DNA of 64,000 nt from Pseudomonas sp. GCEP-101 (GCF_025133575.1 NZ_CP104011.1:4286965-4350964); one strand, 5' to 3'; counted from the stretch's first letter, positions 46,027-55,229 are shown. Numbers and translations are program-made. Notes: generated by a model from the sequence alone, not told the origin.

Positions 46027-47189
46027 GGGGGAATATCCTCCAGCGGCAGCGCCGCCTCACTGGCCGGGTCGGCCCACTGGGTGGCGACCCAGGCCTGGCC
46101 CAGGGCCAGGCCGGCATCGCCGCAGGAAACGCTTTGCGCAGCGAACACGCGGCGCCCCTGCTGCGACAGCAGGTCGCCCAAGCGCGCGCTGAGCAGGCGA
46201 TTGGCAAAGCAGCCACCGCCCAGCAGCACGGGCAGCTCGGCAGGGTGCCGCGCCACCCAGTCGGCCAGCGCGGCGGCGAGGGTCAGGTGGAACAGGGCGG
46301 CGCCCTCATCGGCGCGGCCCTGGTCGGCCAGCTCGAACAGGCGGGCCAGCAACGGCAGCAGGTCCAGGCGCCCGTCCTGGCGCACTCGCCAGAGCCCGGC
46401 CGCGCTTGGCGCCGGGTGCTGGGTCAAGTAGTGAGTGGCGCGCTGTTCCAGGGCGATCGCCGCTTCGGCTTCGAAGGCCTGGCGCACGCTGAGCCCGAGG
46501 ATGCCGGCGGCGGCATCGAACCAGCGCCCGGCGCCGCTGCTGGTCGGGCAGTTGAGCTGGCGTTCGAGCATGCGCGCCACGGTCACCGCCGCGGGGGCGC
46601 CCACCAGCGGCGCCAGGCGCGGGCCGATCTCGTCGCTGCGGCCGAGCAGGTGCAGGGCCGCGGCCAGCAGACGCCACGGCTCGCGGGCCGCCACGTCGCC
46701 GCCGGGCAGCGGTAGCGGCAGCAATCCACCCAGGCGGCGCCAGGCGCCGTGGTCGACCCACAGCAGCTCGCCACCCCAGGCGTTGCCGTCGGTGCCCAGG
46801 CCCACGCCGTCCAGTGCCAGGCCCAGGGCCGGCCCTGCTAGCGCATGCTCGGCCTGCAGGGCGGCAATGTGGGCGTGATGGTGTTGTACGCCCAGTGCCG
46901 GGACGCCCAGGTGCGCGGCGGTGTCGACCGCCAGCCGGGTGCTGTGGAAGTCGGGGTGGAGGTCGTGGGCGATGGCGCGCAAGGGCGCTTCGGCACGGGC
47001 CAGCAATCGCTCCAGTGAGTGCTCCAGCGCCAGGCAGGTGTCCGGATCGCCGAGGTCGCCGTGCACCGGCGACCAGACGACCTGGTCACCCTGCAGCAGG
47101 CAGGCGCTGTTCTTCAGCCAGGCGCCGCAGGCCACCACGGGTGGCCATACGTGCGCGCCGGGCAGGGTCTGGATATTCAGCTCAGTCAT
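46017..47189 (-). CDS. hypF: Short HypF: carbamoyltransferase (Kae1-like) domain only
   Basis: HypF makes carbamoyl-AMP and transfers the carbamoyl group to HypE. A standard HypF of about 750 residues has acylphosphatase, zinc-finger, YrdC-like and Kae1-like domains. This protein has only 390 residues and corresponds to the Kae1-like transferase alone: the metal-binding [34 protein letters not shown] and the C-terminal [16 protein letters not shown]. The frame is intact, with a normal start overlapping hypB, so this is not a recent truncation. The Cupriavidus necator MBH locus carries a HypF1 of very similar size at the same place. The missing adenylation step must come from another protein. 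Confidence 0.93.
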   Translation of the reverse strand: MTELNIQTLPGAHVWPPVVACGAWLKNSACLLQGDQVVWSPVHGDLGDPDTCLALEHSLERLLARAEAPLRAIAHDLHPDFHSTRLAVDTAAHLGVPALGVQHHHAHIAALQAEHALAGPALGLALDGVGLGTDGNAWGGELLWVDHGAWRRLGGLLPLPLPGGDVAAREPWRLLAAALHLLGRSDEIGPRLAPLVGAPAAVTVARMLERQLNCPTSSGAGRWFDAAAGILGLSVRQAFEAEAAIALEQRATHYLTQHPAPSAAGLWRVRQDGRLDLLPLLARLFELADQGRADEGAALFHLTLAAALADWVARHPAELPVLLGGGCFANRLLSARLGDLLSQQGRRVFAAQSVSCGDAGLALGQAWVATQWADPASEAALPLEDIPPCA

Positions 47190-48174
47190 GGCGGGCCTTG
47201 AGCTGGGCGAGCTCTGCTTCCAGGGCGGCGATGCGCGCGGCGCGGGCGTCGCCGCCGAGGGATTCGGCGCCCAGCAGCCAATCCAGCCAGGCCTGCATGC
47301 CGCTGCCGTCGCGGGCGCTGAGCTGGATCACGCGCAGGCCGGGGTTGACCCGGTGGGCGTATTCCAGGCACCGCTCGACGTCGAAGTCCAGGTGCGGCAG
47401 CAGGTCGGTCTTGGTCAACAGCATCAGCCCCGCGGCAGCGAACATGTCGGGGTACTTCAGCGGTTTGTCCTCGCCTTCGGTCACCGACAGGATCGCGACC
47501 TTGGCTGCTTCGCCCAGGTCCCACAGGGCCGGGCAGACCAGGTTGCCGACGTTTTCGATGAACAGGATGCCGGCCGGGGCGCGGGGCTTGAGCGGGCGCA
47601 GCGTACCGCCGCCCAGCACGCCGGCGGCGGGCGCCAGCAGTGGCGCGGCATGGCCGTGGCCATGGGCGTGCACCGCCTCATGCAGCGGCAGGCGCGCGTA
47701 GGCCTCGGCGACCATGCGCGCATCGAGGTGACAGCCCTTGCCGGTGTTGACCTGGATCGCCGCGACGCCGGTTGCGCGGATGCGCTCGGCATCGTTGCTG
47801 GTCTGCTGGTCGCCTTCGATCACCGCCAGCGGCAGGTCCGGCCGCTGTGCGCGCAGGGCGTCCAGGGTGGCGCAGAGCAGGGTGGTCTTGCCCGAGCCGG
47901 GGCTCGAGACCAGGTTCAGCGCGAGCACCCGGTGGCTCTCGAAGCCCTGGCGGTTGCGGGCGGCATGGCGGTCGTTCTCGCCGAGGACGTCCTGCTCGAT
48001 CTGGATGGTGCGCGACTGGCTGACGCCGGGCAGGGATACCCCGGCCGTACCCCGGCCGTAGTGCAGGTCGCCGCCGGCATCGATCACCGCGTCGGTGCTG
48101 GATGCAGCATTCGGCGCGGAATGCGGGTGGCTGTCATGGGAATGGCCGCTGGAGCAGCCGCAAACGACGCACAT
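47182..48174 (-). CDS. hypB: Hydrogenase nickel incorporation GTPase HypB
   Basis: A GTPase that, with HypA, inserts nickel into the large subunit. It has 330 residues. The N-terminal [18 protein letters not shown] is a metal-binding Cys/His tail; the P-loop is [11 protein letters not shown], then [23 protein letters not shown] (metal site), [11 protein letters not shown] (Walker B) and TKTDLL (G4). Between the metal site and Walker B is an unusual insertion of about 35 residues with [10 protein letters not shown] and a Pro/Ala/Gly-rich part. It overlaps hypF by 8 nt. Confidence 0.97.
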   Translation of the reverse strand: MCVVCGCSSGHSHDSHPHSAPNAASSTDAVIDAGGDLHYGRGTAGVSLPGVSQSRTIQIEQDVLGENDRHAARNRQGFESHRVLALNLVSSPGSGKTTLLCATLDALRAQRPDLPLAVIEGDQQTSNDAERIRATGVAAIQVNTGKGCHLDARMVAEAYARLPLHEAVHAHGHGHAAPLLAPAAGVLGGGTLRPLKPRAPAGILFIENVGNLVCPALWDLGEAAKVAILSVTEGEDKPLKYPDMFAAAGLMLLTKTDLLPHLDFDVERCLEYAHRVNPGLRVIQLSARDGSGMQAWLDWLLGAESLGGDARAARIAALEAELAQLKARHD

Positions 48175-48195
48175 GGCGTTTCTCCTGTCGCGGGT

Positions 48196-48543
48196 TCAGT
48201 GATCCTCGACCTGCAGGTCGAGGATGCGCAATTGGGTGCCGGCATTGGGTTGCAGCCAGAAGCCGCCGCAGTGCGGGCAGGGCGCGCCGCGCTGGATCAG
48301 CGGCACGTTGGCGGCGCAGTCCAGGCACCAGGCCTGGCCGTCGGGCTGTTCGATGTCGATTTGCGCGCCATCGAGCAGGCTGCCGGGTGCGATGGCTTGC
48401 AGGGCGAAACGCAGCGCCTCGACCTCGACGCCGGCCAGCTTGCCGGCCTCCAGGCGCAGGCGGCTGACGCGGCGGAACGGGTCCTTGCGCGCGGCGTCTT
48501 CGACGGCGGCAAGAATGCCCCCGGCCAGACTGACTTCATGCAT
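48196..48543 (-). CDS. hypA: Hydrogenase maturation nickel metallochaperone HypA
   Basis: A 115-residue nickel donor. The invariant MHEVSL N-terminus (His2 is the nickel ligand) and the zinc site CLDC (residues 73, 76) with CPHC (89, 92) are present. The ATG at 48543 overlaps hoxV by 8 nt. HypB follows after 21 nt, the largest gap within hoxM-hypE. Confidence 0.97.
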   Translation of the reverse strand: MHEVSLAGGILAAVEDAARKDPFRRVSRLRLEAGKLAGVEVEALRFALQAIAPGSLLDGAQIDIEQPDGQAWCLDCAANVPLIQRGAPCPHCGGFWLQPNAGTQLRILDLQVEDH

Positions 48544-49618
48544 GGCCCGGCGCTCCTGCAAGGTGGGCGGTTTGATCGGCAGGAGTGAGCATAGAACTCT
48601 CCAGGTGGTAGGGCAGGCACGGGTCGAACACGGCCAGCAGCAACTCGGCCTGCCGCCGCGCCATGGCGTCGTCGGGCAGGGCTTCGAGGGCCCGTGCCAG
48701 CGTCCCGCGAGGATGCAGGTTCCACTCGGTGGGGGCCAGTATCCGGTAGTCACAGATTCGCCAACCGCTGGCGGCGGACTCGAGCTGTACCCGGTGCACC
48801 AGCAGGCCGCGGGCGGTTTCGCTCCAGGCCAGCGCCTGGTGCTCGCCCAGGGGCAGCGCACCCATGGCCAGCGGCTCGGGCTGCGCCTGGCTGAGCTCGA
48901 CAAGGTCCGCCAGGCGTGCGCCCAGGCGCAGCCAGGCGTTGTTGTAGCGCGTGGGATCGGCATCCCGCGCACGAGTCCAGGCGCCGGTTTCCCGTGGCTC
49001 TCCGCCCAGCACGGGGTGGCGCAGGAAGCCTTCGTCGCCCCCCAGGTTCAGGCCGATTTCCCGCAGCGCGGCAGGGGCGTTCGGCAGGGCGTGCACCGGA
49101 AGTGCCAGCGCCTCGGCGCGCGTACGGCAGTCGTGCAGCAGGCGGGCCAGGGGATGGCGGCTGCGCACACTCCACTCCCGCAGCGCCTGGCACGGGGCGG
49201 CGCGCCAACGGCGCAGCCAGTCGTTGGCCGAACCTTCGAACCAGTTGTCGAGGTCCGCCGCCTGTCGTGGCGAGGGTAGCGCACGGCTGGACTGCGGGCC
49301 GCCCAGCAGGCGCGGCCACTCCAGCAGGATGTGCCGTCGGTGTTCGCGAATGACTTCCTCGCGCAGGGCCTGCCGCGCCTGGTCATTCGGTTCGGCGCTG
49401 CCGTGGAGGGCGGCGCGCAGGGCCAGTTCGGCGGTCAGCCGATGGGCCTGGCCGCACAGGCTGTAGATCAGCGGCAGATGACGCGCTGCCGAGTCCGCCG
49501 GCTGCCCGCGCAGCAGGCGTCCGGCCAGCGCCGGGCGGCCGCCGAGCAGCGCCGGACGCTGCGCCGGCCGCACCCGCAGCGAGCCGGCCAGGCGTGACAG
49601 ACCTTCGCCAGGATTCAT
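48536..49618 (-). CDS. hoxV: HoxV/HupK-type hydrogenase large-subunit-like maturation scaffold
   Basis: A 360-residue maturation factor related to the hydrogenase large subunit, thought to carry the Fe(CN)2CO unit before transfer to HoxG. The relationship shows at both ends: YSLCGQAHRL near residue 55 in place of the RxCGVCxxxH motif, and APTEWNLHPRGTL with FDPCLPYHLE near residue 333 in place of the closing DPCxxCxxH. Each site keeps just one cysteine, so a normal four-Cys Ni-Fe site cannot form. It overlaps hoxT by 4 nt and hypA by 8 nt, and its position is that of hoxV in Cupriavidus and Azotobacter. Confidence 0.88.
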   Translation of the reverse strand: MNPGEGLSRLAGSLRVRPAQRPALLGGRPALAGRLLRGQPADSAARHLPLIYSLCGQAHRLTAELALRAALHGSAEPNDQARQALREEVIREHRRHILLEWPRLLGGPQSSRALPSPRQAADLDNWFEGSANDWLRRWRAAPCQALREWSVRSRHPLARLLHDCRTRAEALALPVHALPNAPAALREIGLNLGGDEGFLRHPVLGGEPRETGAWTRARDADPTRYNNAWLRLGARLADLVELSQAQPEPLAMGALPLGEHQALAWSETARGLLVHRVQLESAASGWRICDYRILAPTEWNLHPRGTLARALEALPDDAMARRQAELLLAVFDPCLPYHLESSMLTPADQTAHLAGAPGHA

Positions 49619-50091
49619 GGGGAGACTCCCGCCAGGCGGCCGAACAGGCTGCGGCGGCTCGGGTTGGCCGGCTGTTCGGCCGGTGCCCGACGCAGCACGG
49701 CCAGCACCTGGCGAGCCGTGTCCCGCGCGCTTTGCGGGTCGCTGAATTCGAACATGGGCGAGAACAGCGAGCAGCTCTGGTAATGGCCGATTCGCTCATC
49801 GACGGCGGCGATGAAGCTCAAGCGCTCGCCTCCCAGCGAGTATTCGCAGCTGGCGCCCTCGGCGGGGCCGCTGCGGATGTCGTCGGGCAGCCAGACCAGG
49901 TTCATGCACCAGGGCGTGACGAGGACGCCGAGCAACCCGCTGCCGGCTTCCGGCGCGAGGTGCTGGGGGGCGAAATCGATGGCCTCGACCTCGAGCGCGG
50001 GGTTGAGCAGCGGCAGGCCGCGCATGCGCGTGTCGGCGATCTCGCGAAAGCGCTGCGCCAGGGCTTCGGCGCGGGCGAGCGGGTCAGTCAT
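49615..50091 (-). CDS. hoxT: [NiFe] hydrogenase assembly chaperone HoxT (HybE/HupJ family)
   Basis: A 158-residue protein of the HybE/HupJ family, which assists large-subunit or Tat-linked assembly. The core FREIADTRMRGLPLLNPALEVEAI, in pieces, with TPWCMNLVWLP and YSLGGERLSFIAAVDERIGHYQSCSLFSPMFEF, also in pieces, is typical. The ATG at 50091 overlaps the rubredoxin gene by 8 nt. In Rhizobium HupJ the family domain is fused to a rubredoxin-like part; here the two are separate genes. Confidence 0.88.
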   Translation of the reverse strand: MTDPLARAEALAQRFREIADTRMRGLPLLNPALEVEAIDFAPQHLAPEAGSGLLGVLVTPWCMNLVWLPDDIRSGPAEGASCEYSLGGERLSFIAAVDERIGHYQSCSLFSPMFEFSDPQSARDTARQVLAVLRRAPAEQPANPSRRSLFGRLAGVSP

Positions 50092-50308
50092 CGAGCACCA
50101 TGAACTGTTCGGCCTCGCCATCGCAGTTGGGGCAGCGCCAGTGCGCGGGCAACCGGGCGAACGGCGTGCCCGGGGCGATCTGCCAGACCGGGTCGCCGGC
50201 GGCCGGGTCGTAGACCCACCAGCAGATCTTGCATTCCAGGCGGGCATCGTCCGGCAGTCGGCTGCGGTCGCCCAGGTAGCTGCCCTCGAAGCCGCCGCGC
50301 GCGCTCAT
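50084..50308 (-). CDS. hoxR: Hydrogenase-associated rubredoxin HoxR
   Basis: A 74-residue rubredoxin with the iron site CKIC (residues 26, 29) and CPNC (59, 62). It has a longer N-terminus than free rubredoxins and WWVYD after the first Cys pair, both typical of HupI/HoxR. It is needed for active uptake hydrogenase under oxygen in other bacteria. It overlaps hoxQ by 4 nt and hoxT by 8 nt. Confidence 0.94.
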   Translation of the reverse strand: MSARGGFEGSYLGDRSRLPDDARLECKICWWVYDPAAGDPVWQIAPGTPFARLPAHWRCPNCDGEAEQFMVLDD

Positions 50309-51186
50309 TCGCTTGCCCCCGCGAGCTCGCTTTCGAACCAGTGGATGACGTCTTCGAAGCGCTCCAGCGAGTCGGCGATGTCTTCCGGCGCCGCCAGCAC
50401 CACCTCGGGCAGGTCGGTGACTTCGATGGTGTCGAGGATCAGCGCGTCCTGGGAGTTGAAGTAGCGCACCCGCCAGCAGTTCGGCGCGCGGGTGTTGCTG
50501 ATGCGGCAGTTGCCGTAGCCACGCGCCAGGATCAGCACGCTGCCTTCGCCCAGGCGCTGGTCGAGGAAGGGCACGTCCTGTTCGGAGAGCGGCAGCAGAC
50601 TGAGGTTGATGACATGGGCCGCGCTGCCGGGGCGCCAGTTGAGGGTGCGGTCCTGCAGTTCGGTGAGGATCGCCGGGGCGTTCATCACGCCGTCGGGCAG
50701 CGGCAGTGCGGGGGCGAACACCTCGGCCGCCACGTCGCGCTGCGCCGCGCGGCGCAGCAGGGCCGGTGCGGCATCGACGTCGATGTAGTCATGCCCGGCG
50801 CCGAAGATGCGCCAGACGCCGGCGAAGATCGATTCCTGGATGCGTACGCCATCGGCACCGCCGATCCGCGCGCTGACCTCGCCTTCGCCCAGCAACTGGT
50901 CGAGCAGCACGCGGTCCGCCTGGCTGCAGGCGCGCTGGTCGAGGCCCGGCGGGGTGTCGCCGGCGTGCCGGCTGCGCAGCATGTGGAGGATTTCGCCCAG
51001 CGCCTGCCGCGCGCCCGGTGCGGCGTCCAGCGCCTGGGGTTCGGGGAGCTGCGGCGAGGCGTGGGTGTACATGCCCTGCGGCATGCTGATGTATTCCAGG
51101 GTGGCGTCGTCCTCCGGCTGCGAGCCGGGGCCGATGTCCATCAGCGGAATGTACTGCAGGGGATCCATGGGGCGGGCACCGTTCAC
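50305..51186 (-). CDS. hoxQ: Hydrogenase small-subunit chaperone HoxQ (HyaF/HupH family)
   Basis: A 293-residue HupH/HyaF-family protein; HoxQ acts with HoxO on the Tat signal of the small subunit HoxK until its clusters are in place. IPLMDIGPGSQPEDD is the family opening, and LILARGYGNCRISNTRAPNCWRVRYFNS (in pieces) is the most conserved block. The start is taken as a GTG at 51186: GGAGG lies 6 nt before it and it forms a GTGA overlap with hoxO. An ATG at 51168 has no such site. Confidence 0.92.
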   Translation of the reverse strand: MNGARPMDPLQYIPLMDIGPGSQPEDDATLEYISMPQGMYTHASPQLPEPQALDAAPGARQALGEILHMLRSRHAGDTPPGLDQRACSQADRVLLDQLLGEGEVSARIGGADGVRIQESIFAGVWRIFGAGHDYIDVDAAPALLRRAAQRDVAAEVFAPALPLPDGVMNAPAILTELQDRTLNWRPGSAAHVINLSLLPLSEQDVPFLDQRLGEGSVLILARGYGNCRISNTRAPNCWRVRYFNSQDALILDTIEVTDLPEVVLAAPEDIADSLERFEDVIHWFESELAGASE

Positions 51187-51665
51187 TGGCAACCTCCGGG
51201 CGCGGGTTGTGCGGGTTCGCTGCGCAGGGGAATCAGCGCGTTGCTCTGTTGCAGGGCGCTCTCGGCCAGGTGCAGGTAAGCGTCCCAGTCGCGCATGCCG
51301 TCGATCTGGGTGACGTAGCCGCCGTCGCGCAGCCAGATGATGCTGGGCCAGCGGCGCAGGGCGAAGCGTTCGGCCAGGGCGGCTTCGTCGGCGCGGCGGC
51401 CGACGCCCAGGCGCGGGTGGCACTGGTGGCGGCCAGCGAGGGTCTTGCACAGCTCGGGCAGGATCACGGCTACGTCGAGGCATTCGGGGTGGCGCACCGG
51501 GTCGCCGCAGAGGAGCAGCAGGGCTTCGCCGGGCTGGGCGAGCCAGGCGTCGAGGTTATCCAGGCCCACCCAACTGGCGGCGAATTGCTCGACCAGGCGG
51601 TTGATCAGCGGCGGTACGTCGGGAGTGGCAGGCAGCGGTGCCAGGAAGGCGGCGGGCTCGCTCAT
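51183..51665 (-). CDS. hoxO: Hydrogenase small-subunit chaperone HoxO (HyaE/HupG family)
   Basis: A 160-residue thioredoxin-fold protein without the catalytic CxxC, as in HyaE/HupG/HoxO. FALRRWPSIIWLRDGGYVTQIDGMRDW, in pieces, is the typical C-terminal half. In Cupriavidus HoxO binds the HoxK signal peptide and keeps the precursor from premature export. It overlaps hoxL and hoxQ by 4 nt each. Confidence 0.9.
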   Translation of the reverse strand: MSEPAAFLAPLPATPDVPPLINRLVEQFAASWVGLDNLDAWLAQPGEALLLLCGDPVRHPECLDVAVILPELCKTLAGRHQCHPRLGVGRRADEAALAERFALRRWPSIIWLRDGGYVTQIDGMRDWDAYLHLAESALQQSNALIPLRSEPAQPAPGGCQ

Positions 51666-51988
51666 AGGGGCTCCTTGGAATGTGGTTGGCCGAGCAGGCT
51701 GGCCAGGTGCTCGGCGCTCATGGCCGAGGGGAGGGCGAAGGCGGCCTGGCCATCGGCGGATTCGCCCTGCAGCGCGGCGTCGAGCAGAGCGAGGGTGGCG
51801 TCGATTTCCGCCGCGCGCTCGGCCGACAGGTGCTCGCGGGCGGCGTCGATGAACACCAGCAACCAGTCACCCGGGGCGCAGCTGTCCACCAGGGCGGTAT
51901 CGATCCAGCGTTGCTCGCCGTGGCGGTCGCGGCACAGCGCCGCGCCGGGGCGCACGGCGAGAACGTGCAGGGGCAGGCCGATGCACAT
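51662..51988 (-). CDS. hoxL: HypC-like chaperone HoxL (HupF family)
   Basis: A 108-residue HypC/HupF-family protein. MCIGLPLHVL has the essential Cys2, and APGDWLLVFIDAARE is the core; it is longer at the C-terminus than HypC. HupF/HoxL is specific to the uptake hydrogenase large subunit and protects it during maturation under oxygen. It starts one base after the hoxM stop and overlaps hoxO by 4 nt. Confidence 0.92.
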   Translation of the reverse strand: MCIGLPLHVLAVRPGAALCRDRHGEQRWIDTALVDSCAPGDWLLVFIDAAREHLSAERAAEIDATLALLDAALQGESADGQAAFALPSAMSAEHLASLLGQPHSKEPL

Positions 51989-51989
51989 G

Positions 51990-52628
51990 TCAGCCGCGCC
52001 GCGCCAGCACGCGCTCGTCGCCCAGGCGGCAGGCCTCCTGCTCGCTGGGGCGTTCGCTTTCGTAGCGCTGCAGGTCCAGGTTGAGCATGGTCACGGCTTC
52101 GTCCTCGGGCAGTGGCGTGATGCGCGCCCGCGGCGCGCCGCCCCATTCCTCCAGTACCTGCCGGGCGGCGTCGACGGTCAGCTCCAGAGCCGCCTTCACG
52201 CTGGGGCGCAGGCTGCCGCCATAATCGTCCATGCGCTCGGGCTGGCAGCCCATCAGCAGCACCCGTTGCGGGTAGTGGCCGGTGAGCTGGGCCAGCATCA
52301 GCACTTCCTGGAAGCCGGTCTGGTGCAGGCTGAGCTTCTTCACCCCGAGAAAGCGCGGCACCTCGTCATCGGCGACGAACTTCAGGGTGCCGGGCGCCAT
52401 GTTGTAGTCCACCGCGTCGAAGATCAGCAGGTAGTCGGCCTGCTGCACGTGCTGGATCAGGTACAGGCCCTGGGTGCCGCCATCGATCAGGGTGACGTTG
52501 TCGGCGAACTCGTAGCGTTGCTGCAGCGCCTCGACGCAGCGCACGCCGAAGCCTTCGTCGGCCCACAGCAGGTTGCCGATGCCGAGCACGGTGATGCGCG
52601 GCGCGGGGGCGGGGGCGGTTGCGGTCAT
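51990..52628 (-). CDS. hoxM: Hydrogenase maturation endopeptidase HoxM (HyaD/HupD family)
   Basis: A nickel-sensing protease that removes the C-terminal peptide of HoxG after metal insertion. It has 212 residues. The three metal-contacting residues of the family are visible: Glu in GIGNLLWADEGFGVR, Asp in IFDAVDYNM and His in KLSLHQTGFQEVL. The ATG at 52628 overlaps hoxZ by 4 nt. An open-frame extension upstream is the shadow of hoxZ. Its expected target bond is after His603 of HoxG. Confidence 0.95.
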   Translation of the reverse strand: MTATAPAPAPRITVLGIGNLLWADEGFGVRCVEALQQRYEFADNVTLIDGGTQGLYLIQHVQQADYLLIFDAVDYNMAPGTLKFVADDEVPRFLGVKKLSLHQTGFQEVLMLAQLTGHYPQRVLLMGCQPERMDDYGGSLRPSVKAALELTVDAARQVLEEWGGAPRARITPLPEDEAVTMLNLDLQRYESERPSEQEACRLGDERVLARRG

Positions 52629-53290
52629 TTCTTCAGGCTCTTGTAGCCGGTGATGATGCTGCCGATCAGGTTCAGGCGGCCGTAGATTTCCTCGCGCACG
52701 GCGGCATAGATGTGCGCCACGATGAAGATGATCATCAGCCACATGCCCAGGTGGTGCAGGGTGCGCACGTTGTTCGAGCCGCCGAGCAACGGCAGGACCC
52801 AGCCGAACAGGCTTTCCTGCCAGGAGCCCATCTGCGCGCCCTCGCCATACAGGGCGAAGCCGGTGAACAGCATGAACAGCGCGGTGAGCAGGAAGACGAA
52901 GACCATGGCGAAGCGCGACAGCGGGTTGTGCCCGAAGATCGGTTTCGGCACCGGGCCCATCGCCAGGTAATAGCGCAACCAGACGCCGAAATTGCGCCAG
53001 TAGGCCGCGCTGGTGAGCGGCACCCAGAACAGCTCGCGGGCGTGGTGGTTGCCGACCAGCGCCCAGTAGGCGCGGCCGACGATGCCGACGGCGAACAGGT
53101 AGGCCGCGGCGAAATGGGCGAAGCGGATATAGCCCATCAGGAAGTTGGCGCTGGCTTCGCCCGGCTGGGTCGGCAGCGGCGAGCCGATGAAATAGCCGCT
53201 CACCGCCAACACCACGATGCACGCGGCGTTGATCCAGTGCCATAGGCGCACGGGCGCCTCGTAGACGTATTCGCTGTGATGCTCGGACAT
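52625..53290 (-). CDS. hoxZ: Ni/Fe-hydrogenase cytochrome b subunit HoxZ
   Basis: Anchors the uptake hydrogenase to the membrane and passes electrons to quinone through two b-type hemes. It has 221 residues with four transmembrane helices (about residues 20-40, 60-80, 130-152 and 185-205). EAPVRLWHWINAACIVVLAVSGYFIG, in pieces, and the HHLGMWLMIIFIVAHIYAAVREE segment carry heme-ligand histidines. It lies 59 nt downstream of hoxG. Confidence 0.96.
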   Translation of the reverse strand: MSEHHSEYVYEAPVRLWHWINAACIVVLAVSGYFIGSPLPTQPGEASANFLMGYIRFAHFAAAYLFAVGIVGRAYWALVGNHHARELFWVPLTSAAYWRNFGVWLRYYLAMGPVPKPIFGHNPLSRFAMVFVFLLTALFMLFTGFALYGEGAQMGSWQESLFGWVLPLLGGSNNVRTLHHLGMWLMIIFIVAHIYAAVREEIYGRLNLIGSIITGYKSLKK

Positions 53291-53349
53291 GTCGTCACCT
53301 CAAGTGCGCCGGGCGCGCGCAGGCGCCCGGCGGCTGGCTGGTGGGTGGC

Positions 53350-55206
53350 TCAACGCACGGCGACCGTGCTCAGCTCGACGCCTTCCTCGCTCATCACGTG
53401 GGTCGCGCAGGCCATGCAGGGGTCGAAGGAGTGCAGCGTGCGCAGGATTTCCACCGGCTGGTCGGCCACCGCGACCGGAGTGTTCATCAGCGCGGCTTCG
53501 AAGGCGCCGATCTGCCCCTTGCCGTCGCGCGGGCTGCTGTTCCAGGTGCTGGGCACCACGCACTGGTAGTTCTCGATGCGCCCATCCTTGATGCGGATCC
53601 AGTGGCCGAGCGCACCGCGCGGCGCGGCGACGCTGCCCACGCCCTTGGCTTCGGCGGGCCAGGTTTTCGGGTCCCATTTCTCGACGTTGGCGGTGGCGCG
53701 GTCACCGTTGCGGATGTTGCCCATCAGCTCGTTCCAGTCGTCGACCATCATCTCCGCGCAGTACTCGGCTTCCAGTGCGCGGGCCAGGGTGCGGCCGATG
53801 GTGCTGGGCAGCAGTTGCTTGGCGCTGTAGTCGGTTTCGCTCAGGCCCAGGGCGCGGGGCAGGTCGTGGTTGACCGCCTGCAACGAGCTTTCCAGCTGCT
53901 CCTTGACCCGCTGGCAATGCGGGTTGCCCTTGAGGGCGTGGGCATAGCCGAGGATGTAGCGGGCGAGCGGGCCGACCTCCATGGCGTGACACCGCCAGCG
54001 CGGCGACTTGACCCAGGAGTACTTGGCGCTCTCGTCGATTTCCTCGATGGCGGTGCGGGTGCCCTTGGTCGCGGCGCCCAGCTCGTAGTGCGGGTCGGTG
54101 ACGCCGTCCCAGGGGTGCAGGCCCTTGTCGTTGTCCGGGTACTGGTACCAGGAGTGGTTGACGAATTCCTGCACCTGCTCCGGGTCGCGCAGGTCCACCG
54201 GCAGGATCTCGTCCCAGTTGCCATTGAGGATCGCGCCGCCGGGCAACTGGTTGGTGCTGTCGTCGTAATTGACCTTGGCGTAGGTGCCGTAGTCCATCAC
54301 GTTGCTCGCTGCCAGGCCGCCGCCGAACAGCCAGCCCTGCTGCTTGTACAGGGTGCCGATGGCGAGCACGTCCGGCACGTAGACGTTGCGCACGAACTCC
54401 AGCGCCTCGTCGATGCGCGCGCGCACGAAGTTCAGGCGCTCCATGTTCAACGGCGCGCCGGCGGCGAGGTCGCCGTCGATGTTGATGGCGCAGGGTACGC
54501 CGCCCACCAGGTAGTTGGGGTGGGGGTTCTTGCCGCCGAAGATGGTGTGGATCTTCACCCATTCCTTCTGCAGGTCCAGCGCTTCCAGGTAGTGGGTGAC
54601 GGCCATCAGGTTGGCTTCGGGCGGCAGCTTGTACGCCGGGTTGCCCCAGTAGCCGTTCATGAACGGGCCGAGCTGGCCGCTTTCGACGAACTTCTTCAGG
54701 CGGTTCTGCACGTCGCGGAAATAACCCGGTGACGATTTCGGATTCGACGGCGAAACCAGTTGCTGCAGCGCCGAGGTGGCCTTCGGGTCGGCCTTGAGCG
54801 CGGAGACCACGTCCACCCAGTCCAGCGCATGCAGGTGGTAGAAGTGCACGACGTGGTCGTGCACCTGCAGGGTCTTGGCCATCATTTCGCGGATCAGGTG
54901 GGCGTTGGGCGGAATGCGGATGCCCAGCGCATCCTCCACCGCGCGGACCGAGGCCAGGGCGTGGCAGCCGGTGCACACCCCGCAGATGCGCTCGACGAAG
55001 GCCCAGGCATCGCGCGGGTCGCGGCCCCTGAGGATGACTTCGAGGCCGCGCCACATGGTGCCGGTGGAGACGGCGTTGCGGATCACGTTGTTGGCATCGA
55101 GGTTGACCTCGACGCGCAGGTGGCCCTCGATGCGGGTCACCGGGTCGACGACGATGCGCCGGCCGCTGTTGTCCAGGTCGAAACCCTGGGTGGAATAATT
55201 GCTCAT
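53350..55206 (-). CDS. hoxG: Membrane-bound [NiFe] hydrogenase large subunit HoxG
   Basis: Contains the Ni-Fe(CN)2CO active site that oxidises H2. It has 618 residues, the length of Cupriavidus HoxG. The N-terminal ligand motif is [10 protein letters not shown] (Cys75, Cys78) and the C-terminal one is DPCMACATH (Cys597, Cys600). The tail of 15 residues after His603 (starting VMSEEG) is the peptide cleaved by HoxM. The gas-channel position next to the first motif is Val (CGVC), in contrast to Ile in the regulatory HoxC. It lies 23 nt downstream of hoxK. Confidence 0.98.
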   Translation of the reverse strand: MSNYSTQGFDLDNSGRRIVVDPVTRIEGHLRVEVNLDANNVIRNAVSTGTMWRGLEVILRGRDPRDAWAFVERICGVCTGCHALASVRAVEDALGIRIPPNAHLIREMMAKTLQVHDHVVHFYHLHALDWVDVVSALKADPKATSALQQLVSPSNPKSSPGYFRDVQNRLKKFVESGQLGPFMNGYWGNPAYKLPPEANLMAVTHYLEALDLQKEWVKIHTIFGGKNPHPNYLVGGVPCAINIDGDLAAGAPLNMERLNFVRARIDEALEFVRNVYVPDVLAIGTLYKQQGWLFGGGLAASNVMDYGTYAKVNYDDSTNQLPGGAILNGNWDEILPVDLRDPEQVQEFVNHSWYQYPDNDKGLHPWDGVTDPHYELGAATKGTRTAIEEIDESAKYSWVKSPRWRCHAMEVGPLARYILGYAHALKGNPHCQRVKEQLESSLQAVNHDLPRALGLSETDYSAKQLLPSTIGRTLARALEAEYCAEMMVDDWNELMGNIRNGDRATANVEKWDPKTWPAEAKGVGSVAAPRGALGHWIRIKDGRIENYQCVVPSTWNSSPRDGKGQIGAFEAALMNTPVAVADQPVEILRTLHSFDPCMACATHVMSEEGVELSTVAVR

Positions 55207-55229
55207 GAATCAGGCTTCCTGTACTGCGC

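Noticed and set aside
46017..47189. hypF as a pseudogene because it is half the usual length
   Set aside because: The frame is open, overlaps both neighbours in a coupled way, keeps the Kae1-like metal and nucleotide motifs, and matches the known short HypF1 type.
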